Source: Siccirubricoccus soli (GTDB taxonomy: Bacteria; Pseudomonadota; Alphaproteobacteria; Acetobacterales; Acetobacteraceae). Taken from it: a stretch of DNA of 38,146 nucleotides. The notes under the pieces are model-generated. The model made no database searches and was not told where the DNA came from. It saw only the letters and a program-made list of their open reading frames with translations. Positions 23,447 to 32,342 of the stretch are shown here, in pieces. Location: positions 1 to 38,146 of the forward strand of contig NZ_JAMZIK010000173.1 in the NCBI RefSeq assembly GCF_024178315.1, read 5' to 3'. Numbering within the stretch: the first letter of the stretch is position 1; the number at the start of each line of letters is the position of its first letter. The position numbers and the translations under genes were made by a program.

Positions 23447-25725
23447 TACCGTGCGGCGTTCAGCGCCCGCCACACCTTCTCCGGCGTCAGCGGCATGTCC
23501 AGATGCGTCACGCCCCGCGGCCGCAGCGCGTCCAGTACGGCATGCACCACGGTCTGCGGCGCGCCGATCGCCCCCGCCTGCCCCACGCCCTTCACGCCAA
23601 GCGGGTTCGATGCCGTGGGCAGCTCCCGCAGGGTGATGTCGAGGTCCGGCAGATCCTCCGCCCGCGGCAGGGCATAATCCATGAAGGAGGCGGAGAGGAT
23701 CTGGCCGGAGCCGGCCTCATAGGCCACCTCCTCCAGCAGCGCCTGGCCGATGCCCTGGGCGAGCCCGCCCTGCACCTGGCCGGTGGTCAGCACGGGGTCG
23801 ATCAGCCTTCCGTAATCATCCACCGCCCGGTAGCGCAGCAGGGCGACCTGGCCGGTCTCCGGGTCCACCTCCACCTCCGCCGCATGGGCGCCGGCGGGGA
23901 AGGTGACGAGTTCCGAGAGGTTCTTCGCCTCGGCATCGAGGCCGGGGCTCATGCCCTCCGGCAGCAGGGCGGGGTCGCGGGCGGCGGTGGCGAGTGCCTC
24001 CAGCGCCATCTCCTGACCGGTGGAAGGCAGGGTGAAGCGGCCGCCGTCAAAGACCAGCGCCTCCGGCGCCGCCTGCAGCAGATGGGCGGCGAGCAGCCGG
24101 GCCTTCTCCAGCACCTTGTCCATTGCCATCACCAGCGCCGTGCCGCCGACATGCAGCGAGCGCGCCCCGCCATGGCCATTGCCGAAGGTCACCTGCGCGG
24201 TATCCGCCTGGACCAGCCGGAAGCGCTCCGCCGGCAGGCCGAGATGCCCGGCGGCGATGCGGGGGAAGCTGGTCTCATGCCCCTGGCCGTTGGACTGCGT
24301 GCCGATGGCGAGGTCCACCATGCCGTCCGGGGCAAAGCGCACCGCCGCCCATTCATGCGGCGCACCGCGGGAAGTCTCGAGGAAGCCGGCAATGCCGAGA
24401 CCTCGCAGCTTGCCACGCGACTCGCTCTCGGCGCGGCGGGCGGCGAAGCCGGCGCGATCGGCCAGCGCCTCCAGATCGGCGAGGTTCTCGCCGAAGCGGC
24501 CGCAATCCATCAGCATCCCGGTGGCGCTGCGATAGGGGAAGGCGGCGATGGCGTTGACGCGGCGGATCTCCACCGCGTCCCGCCCCAGCGCCCGCGCCGC
24601 CGCCTCCACCAGCCGCTCCGTCAGGTAATTCGCTTCCGGCTTGCCGGCGCCGCGATAGGCATCGACCGGCAGGGTATTGGTGAAGGCGCCCGTCACCTCG
24701 AGGAAGATGGCGGGAATGGCATAGATGCCGCCGATGGCGGTGGAGACGGAATTGGTCGGGCAGGCCGGACCGTTGGCCGAGCAATAGGCGCCGAGATCGC
24801 CGACCATCCGCGCATGCAGGGCGAGGAAGCGGCCCTCCGCATCCAGCGCCAGCTTCGCCGTGCCGCGATAGTCGCGGGCATGGACGGAGGCGGTGAACTC
24901 CTCCGTCGCCTCGCCCACCCAGGCCACCGGCGCGCCCAACCGCCGCGCGGCGGAGAGCAGGCAGACATATTCGGGGAAGAGAAAATTCTTGGCGCCGAAG
25001 CCGCCGCCGACATCCGGGCAATGCAGCCGGAAGGCATCCTCCGGCAGCTTGAACACCGCGGTGGCGAGCTGGCGGCGGATATTGTGCACGCCCATGCCGG
25101 AGAAGAGCAGATCGAAGCGCCCGTCCGCATAGCGCGCCACCGCGCCGCGCGGCTCCATCGGCACGGCGTGGACACGGTTGTTGATGAGGTCGAGCTCCAC
25201 GCCATGGGCGGCGGCGGCGAAGCCAGCCTCCATAGCGGCGCGGTCGCCGCGCTCGAAGCGGAAGGCGATGTTGCCGGGGGCTTCCGGCCAGAGCTGGGGC
25301 GCATCGGGGGCGAGGGCGGCGCGGCTTTCCACCACGGCATCCAGCGGCTCGTACTCCACCAGGATCGCCTCGGCCGCGTCGCGCGCCTGCGCCGCCGTTC
25401 CGGCCACGACGAAGGCGACGCATTCGCCGACATGCTTCACCTGATCCCGCGCCAGGGCATGGCGGGCGGGGATGATGATTGGCGCCAGGGTCGCCACCTG
25501 GGCCGGGCAGGGCAGCGGGCCGAGCCCTTCCTCCGCCAAGTCGGCGCCGGTCAGCACCAGGCGCACGCCGGGCATGGCGCGCGCCTCGCTGGTGTCGATG
25601 GCAAGGATGCGGGCATGGGCGTGCGGGCTGCGCAGCACCGCGGCGTGCAGCGCATCCGCCGGGATCAGATCCGCCAGGTAGCGCCCCTGGCCGGTGAGGA
25701 AGCGCTGGTCCTCGCGGCGGCTCAC
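23446..25725 (-). CDS. Xanthine dehydrogenase/CoxL-family molybdopterin-binding subunit
   Basis: This is the large catalytic subunit type of molybdenum hydroxylases (xanthine, aldehyde, CO or N-heterocycle oxidation). The 759-residue product starts at GTG 25723-25725 with SRREDQRFLTGQGRYLADL. Typical segments are LRSPHAHARILAID, the molybdopterin motif GGGFGAKNF, AYRGAGKPEANYLTERLVEAAARALGRD, GQGHETSFPRIAA and the C-terminal KGVGQAGAIGAPQ. In well-studied members this last motif is GVGEAG with the catalytic Glu; here residue 716 is Gln. No FAD or 2Fe-2S subunit genes are adjacent. The start overlaps the stop of the M20 gene (GTGA), so the two form one unit. Substrate unknown; it should not be called CO dehydrogenase, since the CO-type active-site loop (AYRCSF) is absent. 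Confidence 0.9.
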   Translation of the reverse strand: MSRREDQRFLTGQGRYLADLIPADALHAAVLRSPHAHARILAIDTSEARAMPGVRLVLTGADLAEEGLGPLPCPAQVATLAPIIIPARHALARDQVKHVGECVAFVVAGTAAQARDAAEAILVEYEPLDAVVESRAALAPDAPQLWPEAPGNIAFRFERGDRAAMEAGFAAAAHGVELDLINNRVHAVPMEPRGAVARYADGRFDLLFSGMGVHNIRRQLATAVFKLPEDAFRLHCPDVGGGFGAKNFLFPEYVCLLSAARRLGAPVAWVGEATEEFTASVHARDYRGTAKLALDAEGRFLALHARMVGDLGAYCSANGPACPTNSVSTAIGGIYAIPAIFLEVTGAFTNTLPVDAYRGAGKPEANYLTERLVEAAARALGRDAVEIRRVNAIAAFPYRSATGMLMDCGRFGENLADLEALADRAGFAARRAESESRGKLRGLGIAGFLETSRGAPHEWAAVRFAPDGMVDLAIGTQSNGQGHETSFPRIAAGHLGLPAERFRLVQADTAQVTFGNGHGGARSLHVGGTALVMAMDKVLEKARLLAAHLLQAAPEALVFDGGRFTLPSTGQEMALEALATAARDPALLPEGMSPGLDAEAKNLSELVTFPAGAHAAEVEVDPETGQVALLRYRAVDDYGRLIDPVLTTGQVQGGLAQGIGQALLEEVAYEAGSGQILSASFMDYALPRAEDLPDLDITLRELPTASNPLGVKGVGQAGAIGAPQTVVHAVLDALRPRGVTHLDMPLTPEKVWRALNAAR

Positions 25726-27323
25726 AGCGGGTCTCCATTGCCGCCGCCCGGCAGGGGCGTGGGCACCCACCATTCCTCGCCGCGGGCGGTGGTGACGTAT
25801 TCCGGCCAGCGCAGGTCGACGGGCGGGACGAAATCCTTCGGCAGCAGGGGCGGCACCCATTTGCTGCCGCCGATGCCGCCGCCCGTGCGGTGGCGCCATT
25901 CCGCCTGCGCCGCCGCCAGCAGCCCGGGCTTGGCGGCGAGGTCCACCAGGGTCAGCGCCATGGTGCGGCCGGCGACGAACATGCCGGGGTCGATGGCGGA
26001 GGGCAGGCCGCCGAGGGCATTGTAGGTCCAGCCGGGGTAATCGTAATTCGGGTCCGGCGCCTTCAGCCGGGGCCGCGCCGTCAGCAGCCGGACGGTCGGG
26101 CAGTGCCAGCAGAATTCCACGTAATCGTCGGCCGAGAGGTGGTGCTGCCATTCCGGCAGGAAGCGGCGCAGCCCGGCCTCGAATTCCTCGGGCGGCGTCA
26201 GCTTGAGGTTGGCCGGGGCGAAGGGCTCCTCCATCGGCGTCAGGCCGAGGTTGCGCTGGATCTCCCGCGCGAAGCCCAGCGCCTCCTGGTTGTAGCCGGG
26301 CGCGCCCACCGCCTGCAGGTTCGCCCAGGTCGCTTCCGTCAGCACCGTATTGGCCAGGCCGACGCGCGTCTTCGTCACCCAGCGGATCGAGGCGCGGCAA
26401 TGCGTCGCCATCGCCGCGCTGCGGGCATTGTTCTCCAGCACCTTCGTGATCTGCTGCATGATCTTCAGGTCGGAGGCGCGCCAGGAATACTGGATCTGGG
26501 TGAAGCGCGGCGCGAGGTTGTCCGAGGTGGCGTCGCCGCCGGCCAGGATGCACTCGTTCAGCGTCCAGGCGCCGGCATGCGGGAACATCGCCTCCTTCGT
26601 CGTCTTGGTCGTCATGTACATCAGCATCAGCGCGTCGATTGCGCCGGGGGCGCGGGCGGCGGCGTGGGAGACGTCGCGGATCGGCAGCAGGGATTTGTCG
26701 ATCCAGCTCTCGGGCGACGGGCATTCGAAGGTGAAGACGGCGGACCAATAGGCGCCGAACTGCGTCTCCGCCGTCACCGTGTTCTGCAGATGCGGGTGAT
26801 AGACCACGGCGGCGTCGAGGCCGTCGTAATAGCCCTTGGCGGCATGGACGGGCTTGGAGCCGCAGACCTTCTCCGCCGGCTCCCCGAACAGCACCAGCCG
26901 GCCGGGAATGCCATGGGCGGCGAAGGCGGCCTTGGCGGCGAGGATGCCGGTCAGCGCCGCGGTGCCGAGCGAGGAATGCGGGTCCGTATGCCCGGCGGCA
27001 TAGGGGTGCAGCCCGTCCCGCGGCTTCGGGTAGGGCACCACATCCTGGTTCTGGCCGGGCACGGCATCGTATTCGGAGAAGCTGGCGAGCACCGGGCCGC
27101 CCTGGCCCCAGCGCGCGACGAAGGCGGTGGGCATCTCGCCCGAGCCCGCCTCCACCTCGAACCCCTCCGCCCGCAGCAACTCCACATAGGCGGCGGCGGA
27201 TTTGTATTCGCGCCAGGCGGGCTCGGCGAACTCCCAGATGCGGCGGTTGAAGGCGGACAGCCGCGCCTCATTCGCGCCGATCCAGTCGAGCGCGGTGGCA
27301 CGGGCGGCTTCGAGTTGGGACAT
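25722..27323 (-). CDS. M20-family amidohydrolase (AbgB-like)
   Basis: M20 aminoacylase/AbgB proteins are zinc/manganese hydrolases that cleave amide bonds of small N-acylated amino acids such as p-aminobenzoyl-glutamate. The 533-residue protein begins MSQLEAARATALDWIGANEARL, followed by the family entry WEFAEPAWREYKSA, then FSEYDAVPGQNQ, AAGHTDPHSSLGTAALTG, the metal/catalytic region LFGEPAEKVCGSKPVHAAKG, and a dimerisation segment (AFTFECPSPESW-like). ATG 27321-27323 has an AGGGAGAG site. Its end overlaps the molybdenum hydroxylase start, suggesting a shared pathway, perhaps hydrolysis of an N-acylated compound and oxidation of the product; that link is inference. It is divergent from the phosphate transporter. 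Confidence 0.88.
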   Translation of the reverse strand: MSQLEAARATALDWIGANEARLSAFNRRIWEFAEPAWREYKSAAAYVELLRAEGFEVEAGSGEMPTAFVARWGQGGPVLASFSEYDAVPGQNQDVVPYPKPRDGLHPYAAGHTDPHSSLGTAALTGILAAKAAFAAHGIPGRLVLFGEPAEKVCGSKPVHAAKGYYDGLDAAVVYHPHLQNTVTAETQFGAYWSAVFTFECPSPESWIDKSLLPIRDVSHAAARAPGAIDALMLMYMTTKTTKEAMFPHAGAWTLNECILAGGDATSDNLAPRFTQIQYSWRASDLKIMQQITKVLENNARSAAMATHCRASIRWVTKTRVGLANTVLTEATWANLQAVGAPGYNQEALGFAREIQRNLGLTPMEEPFAPANLKLTPPEEFEAGLRRFLPEWQHHLSADDYVEFCWHCPTVRLLTARPRLKAPDPNYDYPGWTYNALGGLPSAIDPGMFVAGRTMALTLVDLAAKPGLLAAAQAEWRHRTGGGIGGSKWVPPLLPKDFVPPVDLRWPEYVTTARGEEWWVPTPLPGGGNGDPL

Positions 27324-27496
27324 CACGCTCTCCCTGCAGGCCGCCGATGGTAACGAAAGGATGGCAGGGCTGGAAACCACCGGCCGGCTCGCATGATGCC
27401 TCAATGACGTTGCGGTCCCGGCCGGCCCTGGCGGCTGCCGCCGGCCGCGGCGGCAGGATATGTCCCGGGGGCCGGGATCTCCATCAGGGGACCGCC

Positions 27497-29125
27497 ATGT
27501 CAGACACCGTTGCCCTGCCCGGGGCGGCCGGCGATGCCGTCCGCCGCCCCTCGCTCGATGCGCGGCCGCATCCCGCCATCGGTATCGGCTTCGTCGGCGT
27601 CCTCGTCGCCGGCCTCGCCTACATCCTCTACAGCCTTCAGGGCGACATTGCCGAGGCCGGCAGCCCGCCGCTGGAACTCGGCGTCTTCGGCCTGCTGGCG
27701 CTCGCCCTGCTGGTCGCGCTGGGCTTCGAATTCGTCAACGGCTTCCACGACACGGCGAATGCGGTGGCGACGGTGATCTACACCCACAGCCTGCCGGCGC
27801 ATGCGGCCGTGGTGTGGTCCGGGCTGTGGAACTTCCTCGGCGTGCTGGCCTCGGCGGGCGGCGTCGCCTACAGCGTGCTGAACCTGCTGCCGGTCGAGCT
27901 CATCCTGCAGGTCGGCAGCGCCGCCGGCTTCGCCATGATCTTCGCGCTGCTGATCGCCGCCATCCTGTGGAATCTCGGCACCTGGGCCTTCGGCCTGCCG
28001 GCCTCCTCCTCCCACACGCTGATCGGTTCCATCATCGGCGTCGGCCTCGCCAACCAGATGCTGGCGCCCACCGGCACCGCCACCTCGGGCGTGGACTGGA
28101 CCCAGGCGCGCGGGGTGTTCGAGGCGCTGCTGCTCAGCCCGCTGGTCGGCTTCGGCTGTTCGGCGCTGCTGCTGCTCGCGCTCAAGCTCACGGTGCGGGT
28201 GCCGGCACTGTACCGGGCACCGGAAGGCGACAGCCGGCCGCCCTTCTGGATCCGCGGGCTGCTGATCCTCACCTGCACCGGCGTCTCCTTCGCGCATGGC
28301 TCGAATGACGGGCAGAAGGGGATGGGGCTGATCATGCTGATCCTGATCGGCGCGGTCCCCACCGCCTATGCGCTGAACCGCACCATGCCCAATTCCGCCA
28401 CGCCGCATTTCGTCGCAATGACGGAAGAGGCGCGCGCCGTCTTCAACGCCCACGCCGCCGGCGAGACGATGCCGGAGCTCAGCACCGCCCGGGCGAAGGT
28501 GGCGGAGGCGGTGCAGACGCGGGAGCCGCATGGGGCGGAGACCTTCGCCGCCCTCTCCGTCCTGGCCGGTGACATTGCCGGGCAGGTGCAGCGGCATGGC
28601 GGGCTGCGCACCATCCCGGCCGCGCAGACGCCGAATGTGCGCAACGACATGTACCTCGCCTCCGACCTGCTGCAGGTGCTGCAGCGGCAGGGCAATGCCG
28701 GGCTGGCGGCGGCGGAGACGGCGACGCTGCGGCAGTACCGCGAGCTGCTGGAGGCCAGCACCCGCTACATCCCGATCTGGGTGAAGGTGGGCGTCGCCAT
28801 CGCGCTTGGCCTGGGCACCATGGTGGGGTGGAAGCGCATTGTGGTGACGGTGGGGGAGCGGATCGGCAAGACCCACCTCACCTATGCCCAGGGCGCGGCA
28901 GCGGAGCTGGTGGCGGCGGCAACGATCGGCGCGGCGGACGCCTTCAAGCTGCCGGTCTCGACCACGCATGTGCTGTCGTCCGGCGTCGCCGGGACCATGG
29001 CGGCCAATGGCTCCGGCCTGCAATGGTCCATGGTGCGCAACATCGCGCTGGCCTGGGTGCTGACCCTGCCGGCGGCGATGCTGCTGGCGGGCGCGCTCTA
29101 CGCCCTGTTCCGCGTGCTGTTCTGA
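27497..29125 (+). CDS. PiT-family inorganic phosphate transporter
   Basis: PiT proteins import phosphate (as metal phosphate) driven by the proton gradient. The 542-residue membrane protein has the two inverted PiT signature repeats. The first is GFEFVNGFHDTANAVATVIYTHSL with GLPASSSHTLIGSIIGVGLA; the second is SFAHGSNDGQKGMGLIM with LPVSTTHVLSSGVAG. About ten hydrophobic helices flank a long cytoplasmic loop (roughly residues 300-425) rich in Ala/Glu helices. ATG 27497 follows an AGGGGA site. The usual PhoU-like pit accessory gene is not adjacent. Normal for low-affinity Pi uptake. Confidence 0.95.
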   Translation: MSDTVALPGAAGDAVRRPSLDARPHPAIGIGFVGVLVAGLAYILYSLQGDIAEAGSPPLELGVFGLLALALLVALGFEFVNGFHDTANAVATVIYTHSLPAHAAVVWSGLWNFLGVLASAGGVAYSVLNLLPVELILQVGSAAGFAMIFALLIAAILWNLGTWAFGLPASSSHTLIGSIIGVGLANQMLAPTGTATSGVDWTQARGVFEALLLSPLVGFGCSALLLLALKLTVRVPALYRAPEGDSRPPFWIRGLLILTCTGVSFAHGSNDGQKGMGLIMLILIGAVPTAYALNRTMPNSATPHFVAMTEEARAVFNAHAAGETMPELSTARAKVAEAVQTREPHGAETFAALSVLAGDIAGQVQRHGGLRTIPAAQTPNVRNDMYLASDLLQVLQRQGNAGLAAAETATLRQYRELLEASTRYIPIWVKVGVAIALGLGTMVGWKRIVVTVGERIGKTHLTYAQGAAAELVAAATIGAADAFKLPVSTTHVLSSGVAGTMAANGSGLQWSMVRNIALAWVLTLPAAMLLAGALYALFRVLF

Positions 29126-29132
29126 AACGGGC

Positions 29133-29155
29133 GGGCGGGGTCGGGCGCCCCGCCC
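29133..29155. terminator. Hairpin between the PiT gene and the convergent isomerase gene
   Basis: Arms GGGCGGGG / CCCCGCCC with a 7-nt loop lie 7 bp after one stop and 6 bp from the other. It is probably a bidirectional terminator. Confidence 0.5.
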
Positions 29156-29161
29156 CATGGC

Positions 29162-29767
29162 TCAGCCGCGGGCGAGCCGCTTCGCGACGAATTCCAGCCG
29201 GTCCTGGCCCCAGAACAGGTCCTCGCCGATGACATAGGTGGGCGCGCCGAAGACGCCGCGGTCGAGCGCCGCCTGGGTATCGGCCAGGCGCTTCTCCGCC
29301 CAGCGCGGCTCCTGGCCCAGGGCCAGCACCTTCTCCGCCTCCAGCCCCACTTCGGCGATCAGCCGGCCGAGGGTCGGCAGGTCGCCCGGGTCCAGCTCAT
29401 CCTCCCAGCAGGCCTTGAGGATGCGGTGGCCGAGGCGGATGGCCTCCGCGTCACCAATCGTCTCCCGCACCGCGATGACGCAGGTGGCCGCCGGCAGCTC
29501 CTTCGCCGGGAAGTGCTTCGGCCGGATGTGGATGGGAATGCCGAGATGCTCCCGCCACCGCGCCAGCTCCTGCAGCCGGTAGGCCTGGCGCTGCGGGCTG
29601 CGCTTCGGCAGCGGGAAGCCGCCGGAGGCAGGGAAGATGGTGCCGAAATCCACCGGCCAGATGCGCAGGCTGGCGCCATGCTGCGCCGCCAGCGCCTCGA
29701 TGCGCGCGGCACCCAGATGGGTCCAGGGGGAGTTCAGGGAAGCATAGTAGTCGATATGCAGCGCCAT
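29162..29767 (-). CDS. 2-hydroxychromene-2-carboxylate isomerase-like protein (DsbA-fold/kappa GST)
   Basis: The family, related to kappa-class glutathione transferases, includes glutathione-dependent isomerases of naphthalene and other aromatic degradation, and many uncharacterised members. The 201-residue product starts MALHIDYYASLNSPWTHLGAARIEALA, with the S-P-W/Y catalytic serine region (Ser13), a helical insert (LQELARWREHLGIPIHIRPKHFP), and the C-terminal thioredoxin-fold end GVFGAPTYVIGEDLFWGQDRLEFV, which is diagnostic. ATG 29765-29767 is the only good start. Substrate unknown. Neighbouring CoA-transferase genes on the same strand hint at aromatic acid catabolism. Confidence 0.9.
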   Translation of the reverse strand: MALHIDYYASLNSPWTHLGAARIEALAAQHGASLRIWPVDFGTIFPASGGFPLPKRSPQRQAYRLQELARWREHLGIPIHIRPKHFPAKELPAATCVIAVRETIGDAEAIRLGHRILKACWEDELDPGDLPTLGRLIAEVGLEAEKVLALGQEPRWAEKRLADTQAALDRGVFGAPTYVIGEDLFWGQDRLEFVAKRLARG

Positions 29768-29845
29768 GCGTGGTCTCCTCGGTCCGCGAGGGGCGTCGCG
29801 CCGCGAGGCGCGCCTTGCGGCGCAACCCCTCTCGGGCCCACCCCG

Positions 29846-29867
29846 CCAAAGGCCGAAGGGCCTTTGG
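29846..29867. other. Perfect GC hairpin between the isomerase and CoA-transferase genes
   Basis: Arms CCAAAGGCC / GGCCTTTGG (9 bp, loop GAAG) lie in the 221-bp gap. Possible terminator or mRNA-stability structure; it resembles the CCAAAGG start of the nearby palindromic repeat. Confidence 0.45.
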
Positions 29868-29923
29868 AAACCATGAGTTTGAGCGGGCAGGTTCAGCCTG
29901 CCGCCTCGAGGGTTCAAAGGGGC

Positions 29924-29953
29924 TGGACGCACTGCGTCCAACCGGCCCTTTGG
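29924..29953 (-). repeat. 3'-end palindromic repeat, copy 1 (CCAAAGGG-n5-TGGACGCAGTGCGTCCA)
   Basis: Read on the minus strand the element is CCAAAGGG, five bases, then the 17-bp palindrome TGGACGCAGTGCGTCCA. It begins 35 nt after the stop of the CoA-transferase subunit B gene, in the same sense. Further bases (to 29915) extend the dyad, with CAAAGGG pairing CCCTTTG. A second copy lies at 35443-35469. Confidence 0.75.
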
Positions 29954-29988
29954 CGAGGGGGGAGTTTGAGGGAGGGCGGAGCCCTTCC

Positions 29989-30642
29989 TCAACCCGCGGT
30001 CAAGGGCGCCGCCGTCTTCGCCTGCGCCTCTTCGAAGCTCACCCCCGGCGCCAGCTCCTTCACCGTGAAGCCGCCGCCATTGGGTGCAAAGAGGCCGAGA
30101 TTGGTCGCCACCAGCGTCACCACCCCGCGCGCCGTCACCGGCAGGGTGCAGCGCGGCAGCAGCCGGGATTCCCCCTTCCGCGTCGTATGCTCCAGGATGA
30201 TGAAGACCCGCTGCGCGCAGGCCGCCAGGTCCATGGCACCGCCGATGCCGCCGCCCAGCTGGCCGGCCAGCTTCCAATTGGCGAAATCGCCGCCGGCCGA
30301 GACCTCATAGGCCCCCATCACCGTCACATCGATCCGGCCGCCGCGGATGATGCCGAAGCTGTCCGCATGGTGGACGATCGCCGCGCCCGGCTTCAGCGAG
30401 ACATTCTGCCCGCCGGCATTCACCAGGTGCAGATCCTCCTGCCCCGCCGGCAGCACCGGGCCGTAGCCGATGACGCCGTTCTCCGCGTGGTAGATGATGT
30501 CGCGGTCGCCAATGTCGGTGTTGCTGCACAGCGTCGGAATGCCGACGCCGAGATTGACGATCCAGCCATCCTGGAACTCGTTGGCCAGGCGGTCGGCCAT
30601 CTGCTGGCGGTCCCAGCCCTTGGTCTCCGTCGTGCTGCTCAT
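29989..30642 (-). CDS. 3-oxoacid CoA-transferase subunit B (family I)
   Basis: Family I CoA-transferases move CoA from succinyl-CoA or acetyl-CoA to a 3-oxo acid such as acetoacetate or 3-oxoadipate; the B subunit carries the catalytic glutamate. Here it is Glu54 in YHAENGVIGYGP. LGVGIPTL near residue 32 and GGAIDLAxGA-type text (GGIGGAMDLAACAQRVFIILEHT) are family landmarks. At 217 residues it is the usual length of ScoB/AtoA. The start ATG 30640-30642 overlaps the subunit A stop (ATGA), ensuring paired synthesis. Which oxoacid is used cannot be decided from the sequence. Confidence 0.93.
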   Translation of the reverse strand: MSSTTETKGWDRQQMADRLANEFQDGWIVNLGVGIPTLCSNTDIGDRDIIYHAENGVIGYGPVLPAGQEDLHLVNAGGQNVSLKPGAAIVHHADSFGIIRGGRIDVTVMGAYEVSAGGDFANWKLAGQLGGGIGGAMDLAACAQRVFIILEHTTRKGESRLLPRCTLPVTARGVVTLVATNLGLFAPNGGGFTVKELAPGVSFEEAQAKTAAPLTAG

Positions 30643-31376
30643 CGCGCGCGCTCCTGCCGGCGGACGGTCCAGAGCCCCTCGGGGGCGGGCGGAATCTTCA
30701 CCATGCGCTGGACGAAGATGCCGGGGGTGTGGATGTGGTCGGGGTCCAGGCTGCCGGCGGGCAGGATCTCCTCCTCCACCTCCACCACCACCAGCTTCGC
30801 GGCGGTGGCCATCAGCGGGCAGAAATTCCGCTGCGCCAGGCGGAATTGCAGGTTGCCGGCGGTATCGGCGCGCCAGGCGCGGATGAAGGCGACGTCGCAG
30901 GGCAGCGCGTATTCCAGCAGGTATTCGCGGCCGTTGATGATGCGCGTCTCGCGGCCCTCGGCCAGCTCCGTGCCGACGGCGGTGGGCGTGTAGAAGGCCG
31001 GGATGCCGGCGCCGGCGGCGCGCAGCCGCTCGGCCAGCGTGCCCTGCGGCACCAGCTCGGCCGCCACCTCGCCACGCTCGTAATAGGGGGTGAAGGGCAG
31101 CTGGTCGGTCGGGCGCGTCGCAGCGGTGAAGGCGCAGATCACCTTCGCCACCTGGCCGTTCTCCACCAGCATGCCGATATCCGGCATGCGCGGCTGATGC
31201 GCGCCGCCCGTGGTATTGGCGATGCAGGTCAGGCGCTTGGCCCCCTGCTCCAGCAGCGCCTTGGTCAGGTTGTAGGGCGTGCCCGGGCCGGCGAAGCCGC
31301 CGAAGGCGATGGTGGCGCCGTCCGGGATGTCCGCCACCGCCTCGGCAAAGCTGCCGAAAACCTTGTTCCTTGCCAT
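30639..31376 (-). CDS. 3-oxoacid CoA-transferase subunit A (family I)
   Basis: The A subunit binds CoA together with subunit B encoded just downstream. The 245-residue product begins MARNKVFGSFAEAVADIPDGATIAFGGFAGPGTPYNLTKALLEQG (split here by its GGF glycine loop), followed by NTTGGAHQPRMPDIGMLVENGQV, FTPTAVGTELAEG-like text (FYTPTAVGTELAEGRE) and LPCDVAFIRAWRADTAGNLQFRL, all typical of ScoA/AtoD. The overlap with subunit B shows an obligate pair. Upstream is almost 1 kb without a clear gene, so the promoter should lie just before 31376. Confidence 0.93.
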   Translation of the reverse strand: MARNKVFGSFAEAVADIPDGATIAFGGFAGPGTPYNLTKALLEQGAKRLTCIANTTGGAHQPRMPDIGMLVENGQVAKVICAFTAATRPTDQLPFTPYYERGEVAAELVPQGTLAERLRAAGAGIPAFYTPTAVGTELAEGRETRIINGREYLLEYALPCDVAFIRAWRADTAGNLQFRLAQRNFCPLMATAAKLVVVEVEEEILPAGSLDPDHIHTPGIFVQRMVKIPPAPEGLWTVRRQERAR

Positions 31377-32342
31377 GCGCGGCGTCTCCTCCTCTCCGTT
31401 GCGCGGCAGGGTGGCGCGGTCCGCGCTGCGCGTCCAGCTTGCCCAGGGCCGGCAGGGCGTGCTGCGCTGCTGGCGATGCACCCGCCACGCCGCTTGGTCG
31501 CGCCGGGTGGCTGGCCCTTTGCCCCCCGGCGCGCTGCCACCCTATGCGCCCTGCCCCACAAGAGGGCGGGTGGCGGGGAGCCTGCCGGTGCGGGCGGTAG
31601 GCGGGGACGGGCAGGAGGGCTGGGACGAGGTCGCCCCGCGCCGCCCATGGCGGGGAAGCTGCTGCCGGGCATGGGGCGGCGATGACGCACGACGCTTCGG
31701 CGCCCGCCATCCAGAGGACAGGCCATCCCGCCGCCACCCTCGCTACGGTGGCGGCGGCGCGAGCGGGGCCCGGTCTGACGTCCATTTATCCGACGATGCA
31801 GACACAGCCTGGGACCGGGATGCGGCATTGCGCGTCCGCCGCGCCATGCCGCTTTGCATGCTGGACTATCCGGAGCAGCCTCTGGCGGATGACGCGCGAG
31901 ACGGCCTGGCGGCCCGCATCGCCGCCGAGGCCCGCCCGATCTCCGGGGATGAGAGGCTGCACGGCATGGCCGACATCGCCGGGCAGGCGGCAAATGCCGC
32001 CGGATTGGAGGCCAAGCCGGGCGGGCTGCCGGCGACGCGGGCGGCGAATACGCCGGCGCGATCATGCGGCTGCGCAGGCCCCGGCATGCCGGACCGCGGG
32101 GATCGGCGTGGCGGCCAAGCAGGCGTCAGCCTCGTCCAAGGCCCTGCCGATGGAGGATGGGGTGGCGCCATCGCGCTGGCGGACGGGGCACGCCACCTGC
32201 CGGCCCGGTCAGCCCTGGCGGCGCGGTGGCCAGAAGCCGGCAGGTTCGGCCCTCCGCCGCCCGCAAGCGGCGACAGCGGCCGACCGCCGCGGCATGGCCG
32301 CCCACCCTGGGGCCATCGGCCCCGGGGAAGCGGCCCTTCGGC
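31377..32342. other. Gene-poor kilobase with a possible coding remnant
   Basis: No frame gives a protein I recognise. On the plus strand about 31800-32050 reads DDADTAWDRDAALRVRRAM, PLCMLDYPEQPLADDARDG and LAARIAAEARPISGDERL with coding-like third-position GC. This frame opens into low-complexity Arg/Pro/Ala text on both sides and has no plausible start with a ribosome site. It may be the remains of a decayed gene or chance. The rest looks like ordinary GC-rich spacer. Confidence 0.3.

Noticed and set aside
23446-25725. Carbon monoxide dehydrogenase (CoxL)
   Set aside because: The CO-specific active-site loop AYRCSF is absent (AYRGAG is found), and coxM/coxS are missing.
23503-26025. An 840-codon plus-strand open frame opposite the molybdenum hydroxylase
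   Set aside because: Long only because of high GC content; the minus strand carries the conserved family motifs, and this frame has none.
25726-26748. The molybdenum hydroxylase frame remaining open to 26748, suggesting a 1100-residue fusion
   Set aside because: The extra residues are the out-of-frame shadow of the M20 gene; the family N-terminus begins at GTG 25725, which overlaps the M20 stop.
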